Positions 41,156 to 50,219 of a DNA stretch of 64,000 nucleotides are shown here, in pieces. The notes beneath the pieces were generated by a model. The model saw nothing but the letters and a program-made list of their open reading frames with translations, was not told the origin of the DNA and made no database searches. The stretch's first letter is position 1. Every line of letters begins with the position of its first letter. The DNA lies in NCBI RefSeq assembly GCF_020781975.1, contig NZ_JAJGNI010000003.1, positions 62,001 through 126,000 of the forward strand, in the 5' to 3' direction. Made by a program: the position numbers and the translations under genes. The stretch is from Microbacterium schleiferi (GTDB taxonomy: Bacteria > Actinomycetota > Actinomycetes > Actinomycetales > Microbacteriaceae).

Positions 41156-41545
41156 ATGGTGCGCTCGATGATTGCCGCTCGAGCAGCGGGCGTGATCGTG
41201 CTATTGGAAGGGGCGGGAATCGGCGCACTCGCCGTCTGGGAGATCGTCGCGGTCATCACCGGGGACACGGCGGCACTCGACAGCGCGATCGCCCTGATCG
41301 TGCTGACGCTGGCCGGGGCGGCGATCGTCGCGGTGTTCGGTGTCGCCACCTGGCGGGGACTGTCATGGGGTCGCTCGGGAGCGATCGTGGCACAACTGCT
41401 GATCCTCGCGGTGGCGCTGGGAGCCGCAACAGGCCAGTATGCGCATCCGGTCACCGGCGTTGCAATCGCGATCCCAGCCGTCATCGCCCTCGTCCTCTTG
41501 GTGATCGCCGTTCGCGGCGCGGCCCCGCCGGCGCGGGAAGACTAG
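41156..41545 (+). CDS. Small integral membrane protein, function unknown
   Basis: 129 residues with four hydrophobic helices (AAGVIVLLEGAGIGALAVWEIVAVI; AIALIVLTLAGAAIVAVFGVA; IVAQLLILAVALGAATG; IAIPAVIALVLLVIAV). A WRGLSWGRS loop links helices two and three. Start ATG 41156 has GGGAGG just upstream. It ends 4 nt inside the convergent bcp gene. No family assigned. Confidence 0.7.
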   Translation: MVRSMIAARAAGVIVLLEGAGIGALAVWEIVAVITGDTAALDSAIALIVLTLAGAAIVAVFGVATWRGLSWGRSGAIVAQLLILAVALGAATGQYAHPVTGVAIAIPAVIALVLLVIAVRGAAPPARED

Positions 41546-42009
41546 AGACCGAGCAGACCGCGGATACGGGCTACGTGCCCCGCCGCCTTGACGTTGTAGA
41601 GCGCGTGCGTGATGACGCCCTTCTCGTCGAGGACGAAGGTCGAGCGCAGCACACCTTCTGTCGTCTTGCCGTACATCGTCTTCTCGCCCCACGCTCCGTA
41701 GGCCTCGTGCACGGAACGGTCGGGGTCGCTCAGTAGGTCGTACGGAAGCGCGTCGCGTTCGCGGAACGCCCGCAGCTTGGCGGGAGCGTCGCGCGAGATG
41801 CCGAGCACCACGTAACCGGCGGCGCGAAGCGGCTCGACACTGTCGCGGAAGTCGCAAGCCTCCGTCGTGCAGCCGGGTGTCATCGCCTGCGGGTAGAAGA
41901 AGAGGATGAGGCCCTGGCCGCGCAGGTCGTGAAGCGAGACATCACTCTCATCCTGGTTCAGGAGGGTGAAGTCGGGTGCAGCGGTGCCGGGTTCTAGACG
42001 CACTGTCAT
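41542..42009 (-). CDS. bcp: Thiol peroxidase, bacterioferritin comigratory protein (BCP/PrxQ) type
   Basis: 155 residues of peroxiredoxin fold. The peroxidatic Cys is in FFYPQAMTPGCTTEACDFRD (the first Cys near residue 47, with a second Cys five residues on, the atypical 2-Cys PrxQ arrangement). The Thr of TPGC and a downstream Arg (RSTFVLD) complete the active site. It reduces peroxides with thioredoxin or mycoredoxin-type donors, and so complements KatG and the SigH response. ATG 42009 is 6 nt after TAGGGT (42016-42021), leaderless. Confidence 0.93.
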   Translation of the reverse strand: MTVRLEPGTAAPDFTLLNQDESDVSLHDLRGQGLILFFYPQAMTPGCTTEACDFRDSVEPLRAAGYVVLGISRDAPAKLRAFRERDALPYDLLSDPDRSVHEAYGAWGEKTMYGKTTEGVLRSTFVLDEKGVITHALYNVKAAGHVARIRGLLGL

Positions 42010-42015
42010 GAATCC

Positions 42016-42021
42016 ACCCTA
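42016..42021 (-). promoter_or_regulatory. -10 box (TAGGGT) for bcp
   Basis: Minus strand TAGGGT-GGATTC-ATG 42009; 6-nt spacing. Confidence 0.5.
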
Positions 42022-42096
42022 GAGCCGTGCGCCCGGCGCGGGCCACCATCAGCCGGTGCGGTTGCACGTGACATGGATGCTGCGGCGCGAGGCGTA

Positions 42097-43143
42097 TCAG
42101 GGGCGGTCAGAGAACGTCGTGAGCAGACGCTGCAGTGAATCCAGCCGCGCTGCCGCCCCGGGCCCGAGGCGTCCCGCCGCCACAGCCTCTTCGATGGCGC
42201 AATCGGGCGCGTCGGGCAGGTGAGTGCACCCACGCGGACACTCGCGTGCGACCTCGGCAAGGTCGGTGAACGCCCGCAGGATATTGTCGGGATCGACGTG
42301 ACCGAGCCCGAAGGAGCGCACGCCGGGGGTGTCGACCACCCATCCCGTGCCCGACGGTGCCTCGTAGCGCAGCGAGACCGTCGAACTCGACGTGTGTCGT
42401 CCCCGACCGGTGACCTCGTTGACATGTCCCGTCGCCCGCTCGGCGCTCGGGACCAGAGCGTTGACAAGGGTGGACTTACCCACGCCGGAGTGCCCGACGA
42501 ACACTGTGCTGTGGCCGACGAGCGCGGCACCGATCCGCTCCAGGGGCATGTCAGAGCGCGCACTGGTGAAGACCTCGAGGTCGAGGCCCGCGAAGTGCGA
42601 CAGAAACTCCTCTGGGTCCGAAAGGTCGGTCTTGGTGATGACCATCAGGGGGCGGATACCGGCATCCAGTGCTGCCACCAGGTAGCGGTCCACCAGCCGG
42701 GGGCGCGGCTCCGGGTCGGCGGCGGCGATCACGATGAGCATCTGATCGGCGTTGGCGACGATGACGCGCTCGACCTGATCGGTGTCGTCGGCGCTTCGGC
42801 GAAGGAGAGACGTGCGGGGTTCGATGCCCACGATCCTGCCGAGAGTTCCCTCGTCTCCCGAGGTGTCTCCCACAACCCGGACGCGGTCACCGGTGACGAT
42901 CGCGGTGCGGTGAAGTTCGCGAGCGCGGGCGGCGGTAACCTGGCGTTCGGCGCCAGTGTCTTCGCCGACGAGCACGGTGTAGCGGCCGCGGTCCACCCCC
43001 AGGACCCGCGCGATCTCGGCATCCGCGTGGCTGGGGCGGCGCTTGGTGCGCGGCCGGTTGGCCTTGGGGTTCGGCCTGACGCGGATATCGCTCTCGTCCA
43101 TGCCGAGTTCATCGTCATCATCGACGTCCCCGAGCCAGCTCAC
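42097..43143 (-). CDS. rsgA: Ribosome small-subunit-dependent GTPase RsgA
   Basis: 348 residues. A charged N-terminal tail and OB fold (about 45-115) precede a circularly permuted GTPase: G4 TKTDL near residue 172 comes before G1 GHSGVGKST near residue 221 and G3 DTPG near 270. C-terminal zinc site CPRGCTHLPDAPDC. RsgA helps mature the 30S subunit, releasing RbfA. Start overlaps the aroA stop by 4 nt, so the two are co-translated; the aroA-rsgA pairing is conserved in actinobacteria. Confidence 0.95.
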   Translation of the reverse strand: MSWLGDVDDDDELGMDESDIRVRPNPKANRPRTKRRPSHADAEIARVLGVDRGRYTVLVGEDTGAERQVTAARARELHRTAIVTGDRVRVVGDTSGDEGTLGRIVGIEPRTSLLRRSADDTDQVERVIVANADQMLIVIAAADPEPRPRLVDRYLVAALDAGIRPLMVITKTDLSDPEEFLSHFAGLDLEVFTSARSDMPLERIGAALVGHSTVFVGHSGVGKSTLVNALVPSAERATGHVNEVTGRGRHTSSSTVSLRYEAPSGTGWVVDTPGVRSFGLGHVDPDNILRAFTDLAEVARECPRGCTHLPDAPDCAIEEAVAAGRLGPGAAARLDSLQRLLTTFSDRP

Positions 43144-44504
43144 TCCGCGCCGTTCCCTTCGAGCATGGAGGTCCAGAGCTCGGGGAACTGCGGCATCGTC
43201 TTCGCTGTGGTCCTGATGTCGTCGACCACGACTCCGCCGACGGCGAGGCCGATCAGCGCGCCGGTCGTCGCAATACGGTGGTCATGGAACGCCTGCCACA
43301 CCCCGCCGTGGAGCGGCTGAGGCAGGATTCGCAGGCCGTCCTCGAGCTCTTCTGCGGCTCCGCCGAGCGCCCGCAGGTTGCCGACGAGCGCAGCGATGCG
43401 GTCGGTCTCGTGGCCGCGAATGTGCCCGACTCCCGTGATTGTCGTCGGTTCCGGGGCGAATGCGGCCAGCCCCACGATCGTGGGTGTCAGCTCACTCGCC
43501 GCCGACAGGTCGATCTCGATGCCACGGATGCCGCGCCCCGCAGCGACGGTGAGGGCGCCACCGCGGCGCGTGACGCGGGCCCCCATTTCGTGCAGGATCG
43601 TGGCGAGCATGACGCCGGGCTGTGTCGAGTGCGCGGGCCACCCGGTGATCGTGACGCTCCCTCCGGTGACCATGGCAGCTGCCAGGAACGGAGCGGCGTT
43701 GGACAGGTCGGGTTCGATGGCCACCGTCTTTCCGCGCGGGGGCTGCGGGGGAACGATCCACTCGCGCGGCGAGGGCCGCTCCACATGCACGCCGCGGTTC
43801 GCGAGGCACTCGATGGTCATATCGATGTGCGGCATGCTCGGCAGGCGTGACCCCGAGTGAATGAGGTGGAGACCCGTGTCGAAACGGGGAGCTGCGAGCA
43901 GCATCCCGGAAACGAACTGGCTTGAGGCGCTCGCGTCGATGACGACTTCGCCGCCGCGGATGTGTCCGTGCCCCCGCACCTGGAAAGGGAGTGCCCAACG
44001 GCCCTCGTCGTCGACGTCGACGCCCACGTCACGAAGGGCCGTGATCATGGCTCCCATGGGCCGGTGCAGCGCGCTCTCATGCGCAGTCAGTGTGACATCG
44101 CCCTCGGCCAGCCCGGCAATGCCCGCGATGAACCTCATGACGGTGCCGGCCTGACCGCAGTCGACTGTCGCACTGCGAAGCCCCGAGTAGGACGCACCGA
44201 CCGAGCCGGATCCGCTGGGAGGCGTGACGATCAGGTCGGGCCCGAAGGGGCTCTCGCCCTCCACGCTCTCGATCTGGATACCCAGCGCCGTGAGGGCCGC
44301 AACCATGCGGACGGAGTCGTCGGAGTGCAGCGGAGCGTGGAGCGTGCTCGGAGAATCGGCGATCGCCGAGAGGATCAATTCGCGGTTCGTGAGCGACTTG
44401 GATCCGGGAACTGCCAAACGGGCGGTGAGTGCTCCCGAGGCGCGCGGAGCCGACCAACCGGACTCTCCCAAGCCGGTCGGGGTGGAATATCTTTCGCCGC
44501 TCAT
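43140..44504 (-). CDS. aroA: 3-phosphoshikimate 1-carboxyvinyltransferase (EPSP synthase)
   Basis: Sixth step of the shikimate pathway, joining PEP and shikimate-3-phosphate. 454 residues with [20 protein letters not shown] (PEP/S3P lysine near residue 34), the [16 protein letters not shown] segment, [14 protein letters not shown] near 116, and a C-terminal [14 protein letters not shown] corresponding to the DHRMA motif. ATG 44504 is preceded by AGGAACC and, 8 nt upstream, TAGGCT (44513-44518). That start region overlaps the sigH autoregulatory promoter on the other strand, so the two transcription units may interfere. Confidence 0.95.
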   Translation of the reverse strand: MSGERYSTPTGLGESGWSAPRASGALTARLAVPGSKSLTNRELILSAIADSPSTLHAPLHSDDSVRMVAALTALGIQIESVEGESPFGPDLIVTPPSGSGSVGASYSGLRSATVDCGQAGTVMRFIAGIAGLAEGDVTLTAHESALHRPMGAMITALRDVGVDVDDEGRWALPFQVRGHGHIRGGEVVIDASASSQFVSGMLLAAPRFDTGLHLIHSGSRLPSMPHIDMTIECLANRGVHVERPSPREWIVPPQPPRGKTVAIEPDLSNAAPFLAAAMVTGGSVTITGWPAHSTQPGVMLATILHEMGARVTRRGGALTVAAGRGIRGIEIDLSAASELTPTIVGLAAFAPEPTTITGVGHIRGHETDRIAALVGNLRALGGAAEELEDGLRILPQPLHGGVWQAFHDHRIATTGALIGLAVGGVVVDDIRTTAKTMPQFPELWTSMLEGNGAE

Positions 44505-44509
44505 CGGTT
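44484..44509 (+). promoter_or_regulatory. SigH/SigR-type autoregulatory promoter (GGAAT-N18-GTT)
   Basis: GGAAT at 44484-44488, exactly 18 nt, then GTT at 44507-44509: the established SigR/SigH consensus. It would start transcription near 44516, ahead of the Shine-Dalgarno AAGGAG (about 44529-44534) and ATG 44540 of sigH. It lies across the divergent aroA start codon. Confidence 0.8.
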
Positions 44510-44539
44510 CCTAGCCTAATGAGGGACGGAAGGAGCCCG

Positions 44540-45178
44540 ATGACGATCGCTATGGCGCCGGACGTAGACTGGCGCGTGATGACTGATCAGGCCGAGGCGC
44601 CGGCCGACCCGCGCGCGCAGTTCGAAGAGCAGGCCCTGCCGTTCATGGACCAGCTCTACGCGGCTGCGATGCGAATGACACGGAACCCCGCGGACGCTGC
44701 AGACCTTGTGCAGGAGACCTTCGTCAAGGCGTACGCATCGTGGTCGAGCTTCACTCAGGGCACGAACCTGAAGGCGTGGCTTTACCGCATCCTGACCAAC
44801 GCGTACATCAACACGTACCGCAAGAAGCAGCGTGAGCCGTACCAGAGCGCCATCGAGGATCTCGAAGACTGGCAGCTCGGCGGAGCGGAGTCCACGACAT
44901 CGTCCCGCACGCGGTCGGCAGAAGCTGAAGCAATCGACCATATGCCGGCATCCGTCGTGAAGGACGCGCTGCAGTCGATTCCCGAGGACTTCCGGCTCGC
45001 GGTGTATCTCGCCGACGTCGAAGGCTTTGCGTATCAGGAGATCGCCGACATCATGAAAACCCCCATCGGCACCGTGATGAGCCGTCTGCACCGTGGCAGA
45101 CGGATGCTACGGGAGCTGCTGGCCGAATATGCGACCGAGCGGGGGATCTCGGTCGCCGTATCGAGGAGCGACACATGA
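44540..45178 (+). CDS. sigH: ECF sigma factor SigH/SigR (thiol-oxidative stress)
   Basis: 212 residues if started at ATG 44540 (AAGGAG 5 nt upstream), 199 or 200 if started at ATG 44579/GTG 44576. Sigma region 2 ([41 protein letters not shown], about 30-70) and region 4 ([45 protein letters not shown]) are complete. Followed by the overlapping RsrA-type anti-sigma gene. The upstream SigR-type promoter suggests autoregulation, and the internal TAGACT (44565-44570) a housekeeping, leaderless short form. Target genes in relatives include thioredoxin and protease systems. Confidence 0.93.
   Translation: MTIAMAPDVDWRVMTDQAEAPADPRAQFEEQALPFMDQLYAAAMRMTRNPADAADLVQETFVKAYASWSSFTQGTNLKAWLYRILTNAYINTYRKKQREPYQSAIEDLEDWQLGGAESTTSSRTRSAEAEAIDHMPASVVKDALQSIPEDFRLAVYLADVEGFAYQEIADIMKTPIGTVMSRLHRGRRMLRELLAEYATERGISVAVSRSDT
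44565..44570 (+). promoter_or_regulatory. Internal -10 box (TAGACT) for short SigH form
   Basis: TAGACT followed by GGCGC and GTG 44576/ATG 44579. A possible -35 TGACGA lies 18 nt upstream (44541-44546). Would give a leaderless mRNA for a 199-200 residue SigH. Confidence 0.5.
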
Positions 45179-45453
45179 CCGATTGCGGTTGCGCCAAAGC
45201 CACGCGGGACTTGGAAGAGTACCTGCGCAACGAAGTGTGCAAGACCGAGCATGCCGACATCCGCGAGCACCTTGAGCACTGTCCGGCCTGCCGCGACGAA
45301 GCGCTCGTGGCCACGACGCTCACCGAGGCTGTTGCTCGGGCGTGCAAGGAGACTGCGCCCGAGGAGCTTCGCGATCAGGTCATGGCGAAGCTGCGCGCGG
45401 TACAGGCTGTGCACGACACAGAGCTGGCCTCGAAGGGTGCGTCGAGCGCTTAG
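45175..45453 (+). CDS. rsrA: Zinc-binding redox-sensitive anti-sigma factor RsrA/RshA
   Basis: 92 residues overlapping the sigH stop (ATGA). Metal/redox site HxxxCxxC is seen in [14 protein letters not shown] (about residues 28-42) with an additional N-terminal Cys group (DCGCAK near 3-6 and VC near 21). Under thiol oxidation the Cys residues form disulfides, zinc leaves and SigH is freed. ZAS family. The 4-nt convergent overlap with the DAGK gene follows. Confidence 0.92.
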   Translation: MTDCGCAKATRDLEEYLRNEVCKTEHADIREHLEHCPACRDEALVATTLTEAVARACKETAPEELRDQVMAKLRAVQAVHDTELASKGASSA

Positions 45454-46343
45454 TTCGCAGGCACGAAAACACGAAGCGCCCGGGGAACGACGTCGATCTG
45501 GACCGGCAGGGGCCCGATCGGGTCGCCGTCGGCGTAGGCGGTGACGCCCGGCGCGCTGAGGCGGATCATCCGAGCCCGGTACATGCTCACTTCGGGGACC
45601 GCTCCGTGCGTTCCGCGGTAGACACGGGGGAGCAGTCGAAGAAAGCGCGCGCGATGGGTCGGGCGAACAAGGACGACACCCAGTTCCCCATCGGCGGGAT
45701 CTGCGCGAGGCGCGATCTGAACACCCCCGCCGTAGCTGGTCCCGTTGGCAACGGCTGCCATCAGGAGGGCGCCATCGTGCCGGGTCACGCTGCCCGCGGC
45801 ATCCGTCAGTTCGATCTCGTATGCGAAGCTACGTAGCCCTACCAACTCTCGCAGAATGGCGATGGTGTATCGCGACGAGCCGCGAGGCCACCGCATCCGG
45901 TTGGCCCGGTCGTTGACACGCGAGTCGAAGCCGCTGGCCAGGACCGATCCGAAGTAGACCTCCGGCTCGCCGTGTCGACTGATGCGCGCGAGGTCGATAT
46001 CGCGAGTCAGCCCGCCGACGATCGCGTCGGCAGCTTCGTCGGGGTGCAGCTCGCGGATGCCGAGCATGTCGGCCAGGTCGTTGCCCGTCCCCGCCGGGAT
46101 GATGCCGAGAGGTGTCGTGCTGTGGGCCAGAACCTGCATCGCAAGGGACACCGTCCCGTCACCGCCAGCCACGGCTACGGCGTCAGTTCCGAGGCGCACC
46201 GCCTCGCGCAGCAACTCCGTCGACTCGACAGCGCTGCCACCGCTGATCAAGGTCGCGCGAATGCCGTGCTCGCGAAGTCGCTCGGCAGCCCTGGTCGCGA
46301 TCGTGCCACCCGTTCCGGCTCGAGCCGCCGGATTGACCAGCAC
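45450..46343 (-). CDS. Diacylglycerol/lipid kinase family protein
   Basis: 297 residues. The DAGK catalytic domain starts LVNPAARAGTGG and contains AVAGGDGTVSLAMQVLAHSTTPLGIIPAGTGNDLADML (GGDGT near residue 60, GTGND near 85), characteristic of DagK/YegS-type kinases phosphorylating diacylglycerol or related lipids. The C-terminal region is beta-rich (DGDPIGPLPVQIDVVPRALRVFVP). Start GTG 46343 lies 8 nt after the kgd stop, with no ribosome-binding site of its own, so coupling with kgd is likely. Lipid substrate unknown. Confidence 0.88.
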   Translation of the reverse strand: MLVNPAARAGTGGTIATRAAERLREHGIRATLISGGSAVESTELLREAVRLGTDAVAVAGGDGTVSLAMQVLAHSTTPLGIIPAGTGNDLADMLGIRELHPDEAADAIVGGLTRDIDLARISRHGEPEVYFGSVLASGFDSRVNDRANRMRWPRGSSRYTIAILRELVGLRSFAYEIELTDAAGSVTRHDGALLMAAVANGTSYGGGVQIAPRADPADGELGVVLVRPTHRARFLRLLPRVYRGTHGAVPEVSMYRARMIRLSAPGVTAYADGDPIGPLPVQIDVVPRALRVFVPAN

Positions 46344-46351
46344 GGTGACGT

Positions 46352-49300
46352 TCAGAGGGTGAGCGCCTTCTGCATGATCTCCGCCTGCTCAGCGGCATGC
46401 ACCTTGGGGGAACCCGTCGCGGTGGATGCCGCGGCAGCACGCGAGACCCGACGGATCGTGCGACCGTGCAGGTGCTTGACCACTTCGAGGGCGATGAAGG
46501 GCCACGCGCCCTGGTTTTCGGGCTCGTCCTGCACCCACACCAACTCGGCGTTCGGGTACTCGTCGATGACGCGGTTGAGGTGCTCGACCGGCGCGGGGTA
46601 GAACTGCTCCAACCGCACCAGGGCGATCTCAGGGTTCGGGTTCTTCTCGAGCTCCGACCGCAGATCCCAGTGGATCTTCCCGGCGTGGAGCAGGACCCGC
46701 TTGACAGCGCTCTTGTCGATCCCGCGATCATCGTCGAGCACCGGCTGGAACCGGCCTCCCACGAAGTCCTCGACGGGGCTTGTCGCACCACGAAGGCGCA
46801 ACATCGCCTTCGGAGTGAACACGACGAGGGGCCGCCGCGGACGCGCGTACGCCTGACGGCGAAGCAGGTGGAAGTAGGAGGCCGGTGTCGATGGGCGCGC
46901 AACGATCATGTTGTCCTGCGCGCACATCTGCAGGTAGCGCTCGATGCGGGCCGACGAGTGATCGGGGCCCTGACCCTCATAGCCGTGCGGCAGCAGGAGC
47001 ACGACGCTCGATTGCTGACCCCACTTCTGGTCAGCAGACGAGATGAACTCGTCGATCACGGACTGGGCCCCGTTCGCGAAGTCGCCGAACTGCGCTTCCC
47101 ACAGCACGAGCGTGTCGGAGCGTTCGACGGAATATCCGTACTCGAAGCCCATCGCGGCGTACTCGCTGAGGAGCGAGTCGTAGATCCAGAACCTGCCCTG
47201 CGACTGCGACAGGTTCACTAGCGGCAGCCACTCCTGACCGTTCGCGCGGTCGTGGAACACGGCGTGACGCTGCACGAAGGTCCCTCGTCGCGAGTCCTGG
47301 CCGACCATGCGGACGTTCGTTCCCTCCACGAGGAGGGAGCCGAACGCGAGGAGCTCGCCGAACGCCCAGTCGATGCCGCCGTTGCGGCTCATGTCCTGGC
47401 GCTTGTCAAGCAGCTGCTGCAGCTTCTGATGCACCGTGAAGCCATCGGGTTTGTTGACGAACGCGTCTCCGATGAGTTGCACGACATCGCGCGAAACTCC
47501 CGTTGTTTCGGGTTCGCCGATCGTGTCGATCGAGCCGGTCATCGGGGCGCTCGCCACCTGAGAAGAACCGGTCTCTGCGGCATGCGTCTCGGCGAAGGCC
47601 TGCTCCAGCCGATCCTGGAAGTCCTTCTTGGCCTGCTCGTACTGCTCTTCGGTGATGTCGCCGCGTCCCACGAGCGACTCGGTGTACAGGCGGCGCACCG
47701 ACCGCTTCGCCTCGATGAGGTTCGTCATCAGTGGCTGGGTCATCGAGGGGTCGTCACCCTCGTTGTGTCCGCGGCGGCGATACACGACCAGGTCGATCAC
47801 GACATCCCGGTGGAACCGCTCGCGGTAGGCGAAGGCGACCTGGGCGACTCGGACCACGGCCTCGGGGTCATCGCCGTTGACGTGGAGGATGGGCGCCTGG
47901 ATCGTCTTTGCGACATCCGTCGCGTAGACCGAGGTTCGGCCATCCTGCGGCAGCGTCGTGAAACCGACCTGGTTGTTGACGACGACATGCACGGTGCCGC
48001 CGGTGCGGTAGGCGCGCAACTGCGACATCTGCAGGGTCTCTACCACGACGCCCTGGCCGGCGAAGGCCGCGTCACCGTGGATGAGGATGGGCAACCACGA
48101 GAACGAACCCAGCGGCATCCGATCCTGCTTGGCCCGCGTGATTCCCTCAAGGACGCCATCGACGGTCTCGAGGTGCGACGGGTTGGCCGCCAAATACACC
48201 GGAAGCTCTTCACCGCCGTCAGCGACGAAGGTGCCCTCGGTCCCGAGGTGGTACTTCACGTCGCCGGAGCCACGCTTGGAACCGATCGCGACGCGTCCCT
48301 CGAACTCGCGGAAGACCTGTCCGTAGGTCTTGCCGGCAACGTTGGTCAGGACGTTCAGTCGCCCACGGTGTGCCATTCCGATCGTGGCCCCGTCGAGACC
48401 GGTTTCGGCTGCGCCCTGCAGGATCTCATCCAGGAGCGGAATGAGGGACTCGCCGCCCTCGAGGCTGAACCTCTTCTGGCCGACGTACTTGGTCTGCAAG
48501 AACGTCTCGAAAGCCTCAGCTTCGTTGAGCTTGCTGAGGATGCGCAGCTGCTCGTCGTGGCCCGGCTTGGTGTACTTGACCTCGAGGTTCTGCTGGAACC
48601 AGGCCCGCTGCTCCGGGTCCTGAATGTGCATGTACTCGATGCCGATCGTGCGGCAGTACGAATCACGAAGTACACCGAGAACCTCGCGCAGCTTCATCGT
48701 GCGCTTGCCCCCGAAGCCGTTGGTGACGAACTCTCGGTCGAGGTCCCAGAACGTGAGTCCGTGCGACTCGATCTCGAGGTCGGGGTGAGTGCGCTGCTTG
48801 TATTCGAGCGGGTCGATGTCGGCCATGAGGTGGCCGCGAACGCGGAAGCTGTTGATCAGCTCTTGAACGCGAGCGGTCTTGTCGATTCGCTCGGCGATGT
48901 CGACGTTGATGTCGGCATTCCAGTGGATCGGCGCATAGGGGATGCGCAGCTCCGCGAAGATGTCTTCGTAGAAGTGGCGCTCACCGATGAGCAACTCGTG
49001 GACCTTCTTGAGGAACTCTCCCGAGCCGGCACCCTGTATGACACGGTGGTCGTACGTGCTCGTGAGGGTGATCGTCTTGCCGATCGCCAACTCGTTGAGG
49101 GTCTTCTCACTCGCGCCCTGGAACTCGGCTGGGTACTCGAGTGCGCCGGCGCCGACGATGCATCCCTGCCCCTTCATGAGGCGCGGGACCGAGTGCACGG
49201 TACCGATGCCGCCGGGGTTGGTGAGCGAGATCGTCGTGTTCTGGAAGTCCGCCGCGGTGAGCTTGTTCTTGCGGGCGCGGGAGACCAGGTCTTCGTAGGC

Positions 49301-50017
49301 AGCCAGGTACTCGGCGAAAGTGAGGGTGTCGGCGTGCTTGATGCTTGGCACAAGCAGTGCCCGCGTGCCGTCGGGCTTCGGGAGGTCGATCGCGATACCG
49401 AGGTTCACATGGGCTGGCGCGACAACTGACGGCTTGCCGTCGATCTCTGCGTAGAACACGTTTTGGCTGGGGAACTCGGTGAGAGCGCGGATGATCGCCC
49501 ACCCGATGAGGTGCGTGAAGCTCACCTTTCCGCCGCGGGTGCGCGCCATGTGATTGTTGATCACGATCCGGTTGTCGATCATGAGCTTGGCGGGGACGGT
49601 GCGCACGCTCGTCGCGGTGGGAACAGTGAGCGACTCATCCATGTTCGCCGCGAGAGTCTTCGGCATCCCCTTGAGGACCGTCACCGTGTCCTCGGACGGC
49701 GAGGCGTCCGATGCGGCGCGCGCGGTGTCAGGGGCCTGCGCCGGAATCGGTTGGGCGGAGGCAGGCCGCGCGGTCGTGCGCGCTACGGGCTGCGAGCCGA
49801 TCACGGGCGTGGGTGCGGTCACCGGATGCGCATCGTTCGACGACGGCTTCGCAGCTGCGCTCTCTTCGGAGGGCTTGGCGCCGTTCTCGGCTGCGGAGTG
49901 GTAGGCCTCAAGTACCGGCCACCAGGCCTTATCTACGGAGTTGCGGTCTTGCCGGAACTGTTCGTAGAGCTCTTCAACGAGCCACTCGTTGGCACCGAAC
50001 TCACTTTCGTTCGACAC
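46352..50017 (-). CDS. kgd: Multifunctional 2-oxoglutarate metabolism enzyme KGD (fused E2/E1, SucA-like)
   Basis: 1221 residues from GTG 50017, chosen because it gives SNESEFGANEWLVEELYEQF, the equivalent of the KGD N-terminus. GTG 50032 or 50044 are alternatives. Order: E1 leader (1-40), Pro/Ala linker, E2-type acyltransferase core (about 110-340; STYDHRVIQGAGSGEFLKK), then the E1 part with TPP-binding GMAHRGRLNVLTNVAGKTYGQVFREFEG, HGDAAFAGQGVV and C-terminal OxoGdeHyase domain. The fused arrangement without a lipoyl domain is an actinobacterial hallmark. It decarboxylates 2-oxoglutarate and acts in the alpha-ketoglutarate dehydrogenase complex, regulated by GarA/OdhI FHA proteins. Full length. 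Confidence 0.95.
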   Translation of the reverse strand: MSNESEFGANEWLVEELYEQFRQDRNSVDKAWWPVLEAYHSAAENGAKPSEESAAAKPSSNDAHPVTAPTPVIGSQPVARTTARPASAQPIPAQAPDTARAASDASPSEDTVTVLKGMPKTLAANMDESLTVPTATSVRTVPAKLMIDNRIVINNHMARTRGGKVSFTHLIGWAIIRALTEFPSQNVFYAEIDGKPSVVAPAHVNLGIAIDLPKPDGTRALLVPSIKHADTLTFAEYLAAYEDLVSRARKNKLTAADFQNTTISLTNPGGIGTVHSVPRLMKGQGCIVGAGALEYPAEFQGASEKTLNELAIGKTITLTSTYDHRVIQGAGSGEFLKKVHELLIGERHFYEDIFAELRIPYAPIHWNADINVDIAERIDKTARVQELINSFRVRGHLMADIDPLEYKQRTHPDLEIESHGLTFWDLDREFVTNGFGGKRTMKLREVLGVLRDSYCRTIGIEYMHIQDPEQRAWFQQNLEVKYTKPGHDEQLRILSKLNEAEAFETFLQTKYVGQKRFSLEGGESLIPLLDEILQGAAETGLDGATIGMAHRGRLNVLTNVAGKTYGQVFREFEGRVAIGSKRGSGDVKYHLGTEGTFVADGGEELPVYLAANPSHLETVDGVLEGITRAKQDRMPLGSFSWLPILIHGDAAFAGQGVVVETLQMSQLRAYRTGGTVHVVVNNQVGFTTLPQDGRTSVYATDVAKTIQAPILHVNGDDPEAVVRVAQVAFAYRERFHRDVVIDLVVYRRRGHNEGDDPSMTQPLMTNLIEAKRSVRRLYTESLVGRGDITEEQYEQAKKDFQDRLEQAFAETHAAETGSSQVASAPMTGSIDTIGEPETTGVSRDVVQLIGDAFVNKPDGFTVHQKLQQLLDKRQDMSRNGGIDWAFGELLAFGSLLVEGTNVRMVGQDSRRGTFVQRHAVFHDRANGQEWLPLVNLSQSQGRFWIYDSLLSEYAAMGFEYGYSVERSDTLVLWEAQFGDFANGAQSVIDEFISSADQKWGQQSSVVLLLPHGYEGQGPDHSSARIERYLQMCAQDNMIVARPSTPASYFHLLRRQAYARPRRPLVVFTPKAMLRLRGATSPVEDFVGGRFQPVLDDDRGIDKSAVKRVLLHAGKIHWDLRSELEKNPNPEIALVRLEQFYPAPVEHLNRVIDEYPNAELVWVQDEPENQGAWPFIALEVVKHLHGRTIRRVSRAAAASTATGSPKVHAAEQAEIMQKALTL

Positions 50018-50205
50018 TCCGACGCCGGTCACCTGACTCGACACGTTAGATCGCCCGCTTTCGTCACGATTGTCGTCGCGGACCATCGTCGTCGCGCCCG
50101 CGTCGTTCAACAGTCCAGCGTAGTCCGTCTGAACACCCCGGCAGGCCATCCGAACCCTGGGCTGCGCCGCGAATTGGTCACGATTCCGCTGAGATCATTG
50201 ACCGG

Positions 50206-50211
50206 TACGCT
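50206..50211 (+). promoter_or_regulatory. -10 box (TACGCT) for guaB1
   Basis: TACGCT ends 8 nt before ATG 50220 (a TTG sits at 50211). Leaderless start inferred. Confidence 0.45.
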
Positions 50212-50219
50212 TGGCGCAC

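Noticed and set aside
40949..41228. Longer WhiB1 start (up to 41228)
   Set aside because: WhiB1 proteins begin MDWR; AAGGAG precedes ATG 40949.
47252..49429. 725-residue plus-strand open frame inside kgd
   Set aside because: Antisense to a strongly conserved enzyme; sequence is a codon-complement artefact.
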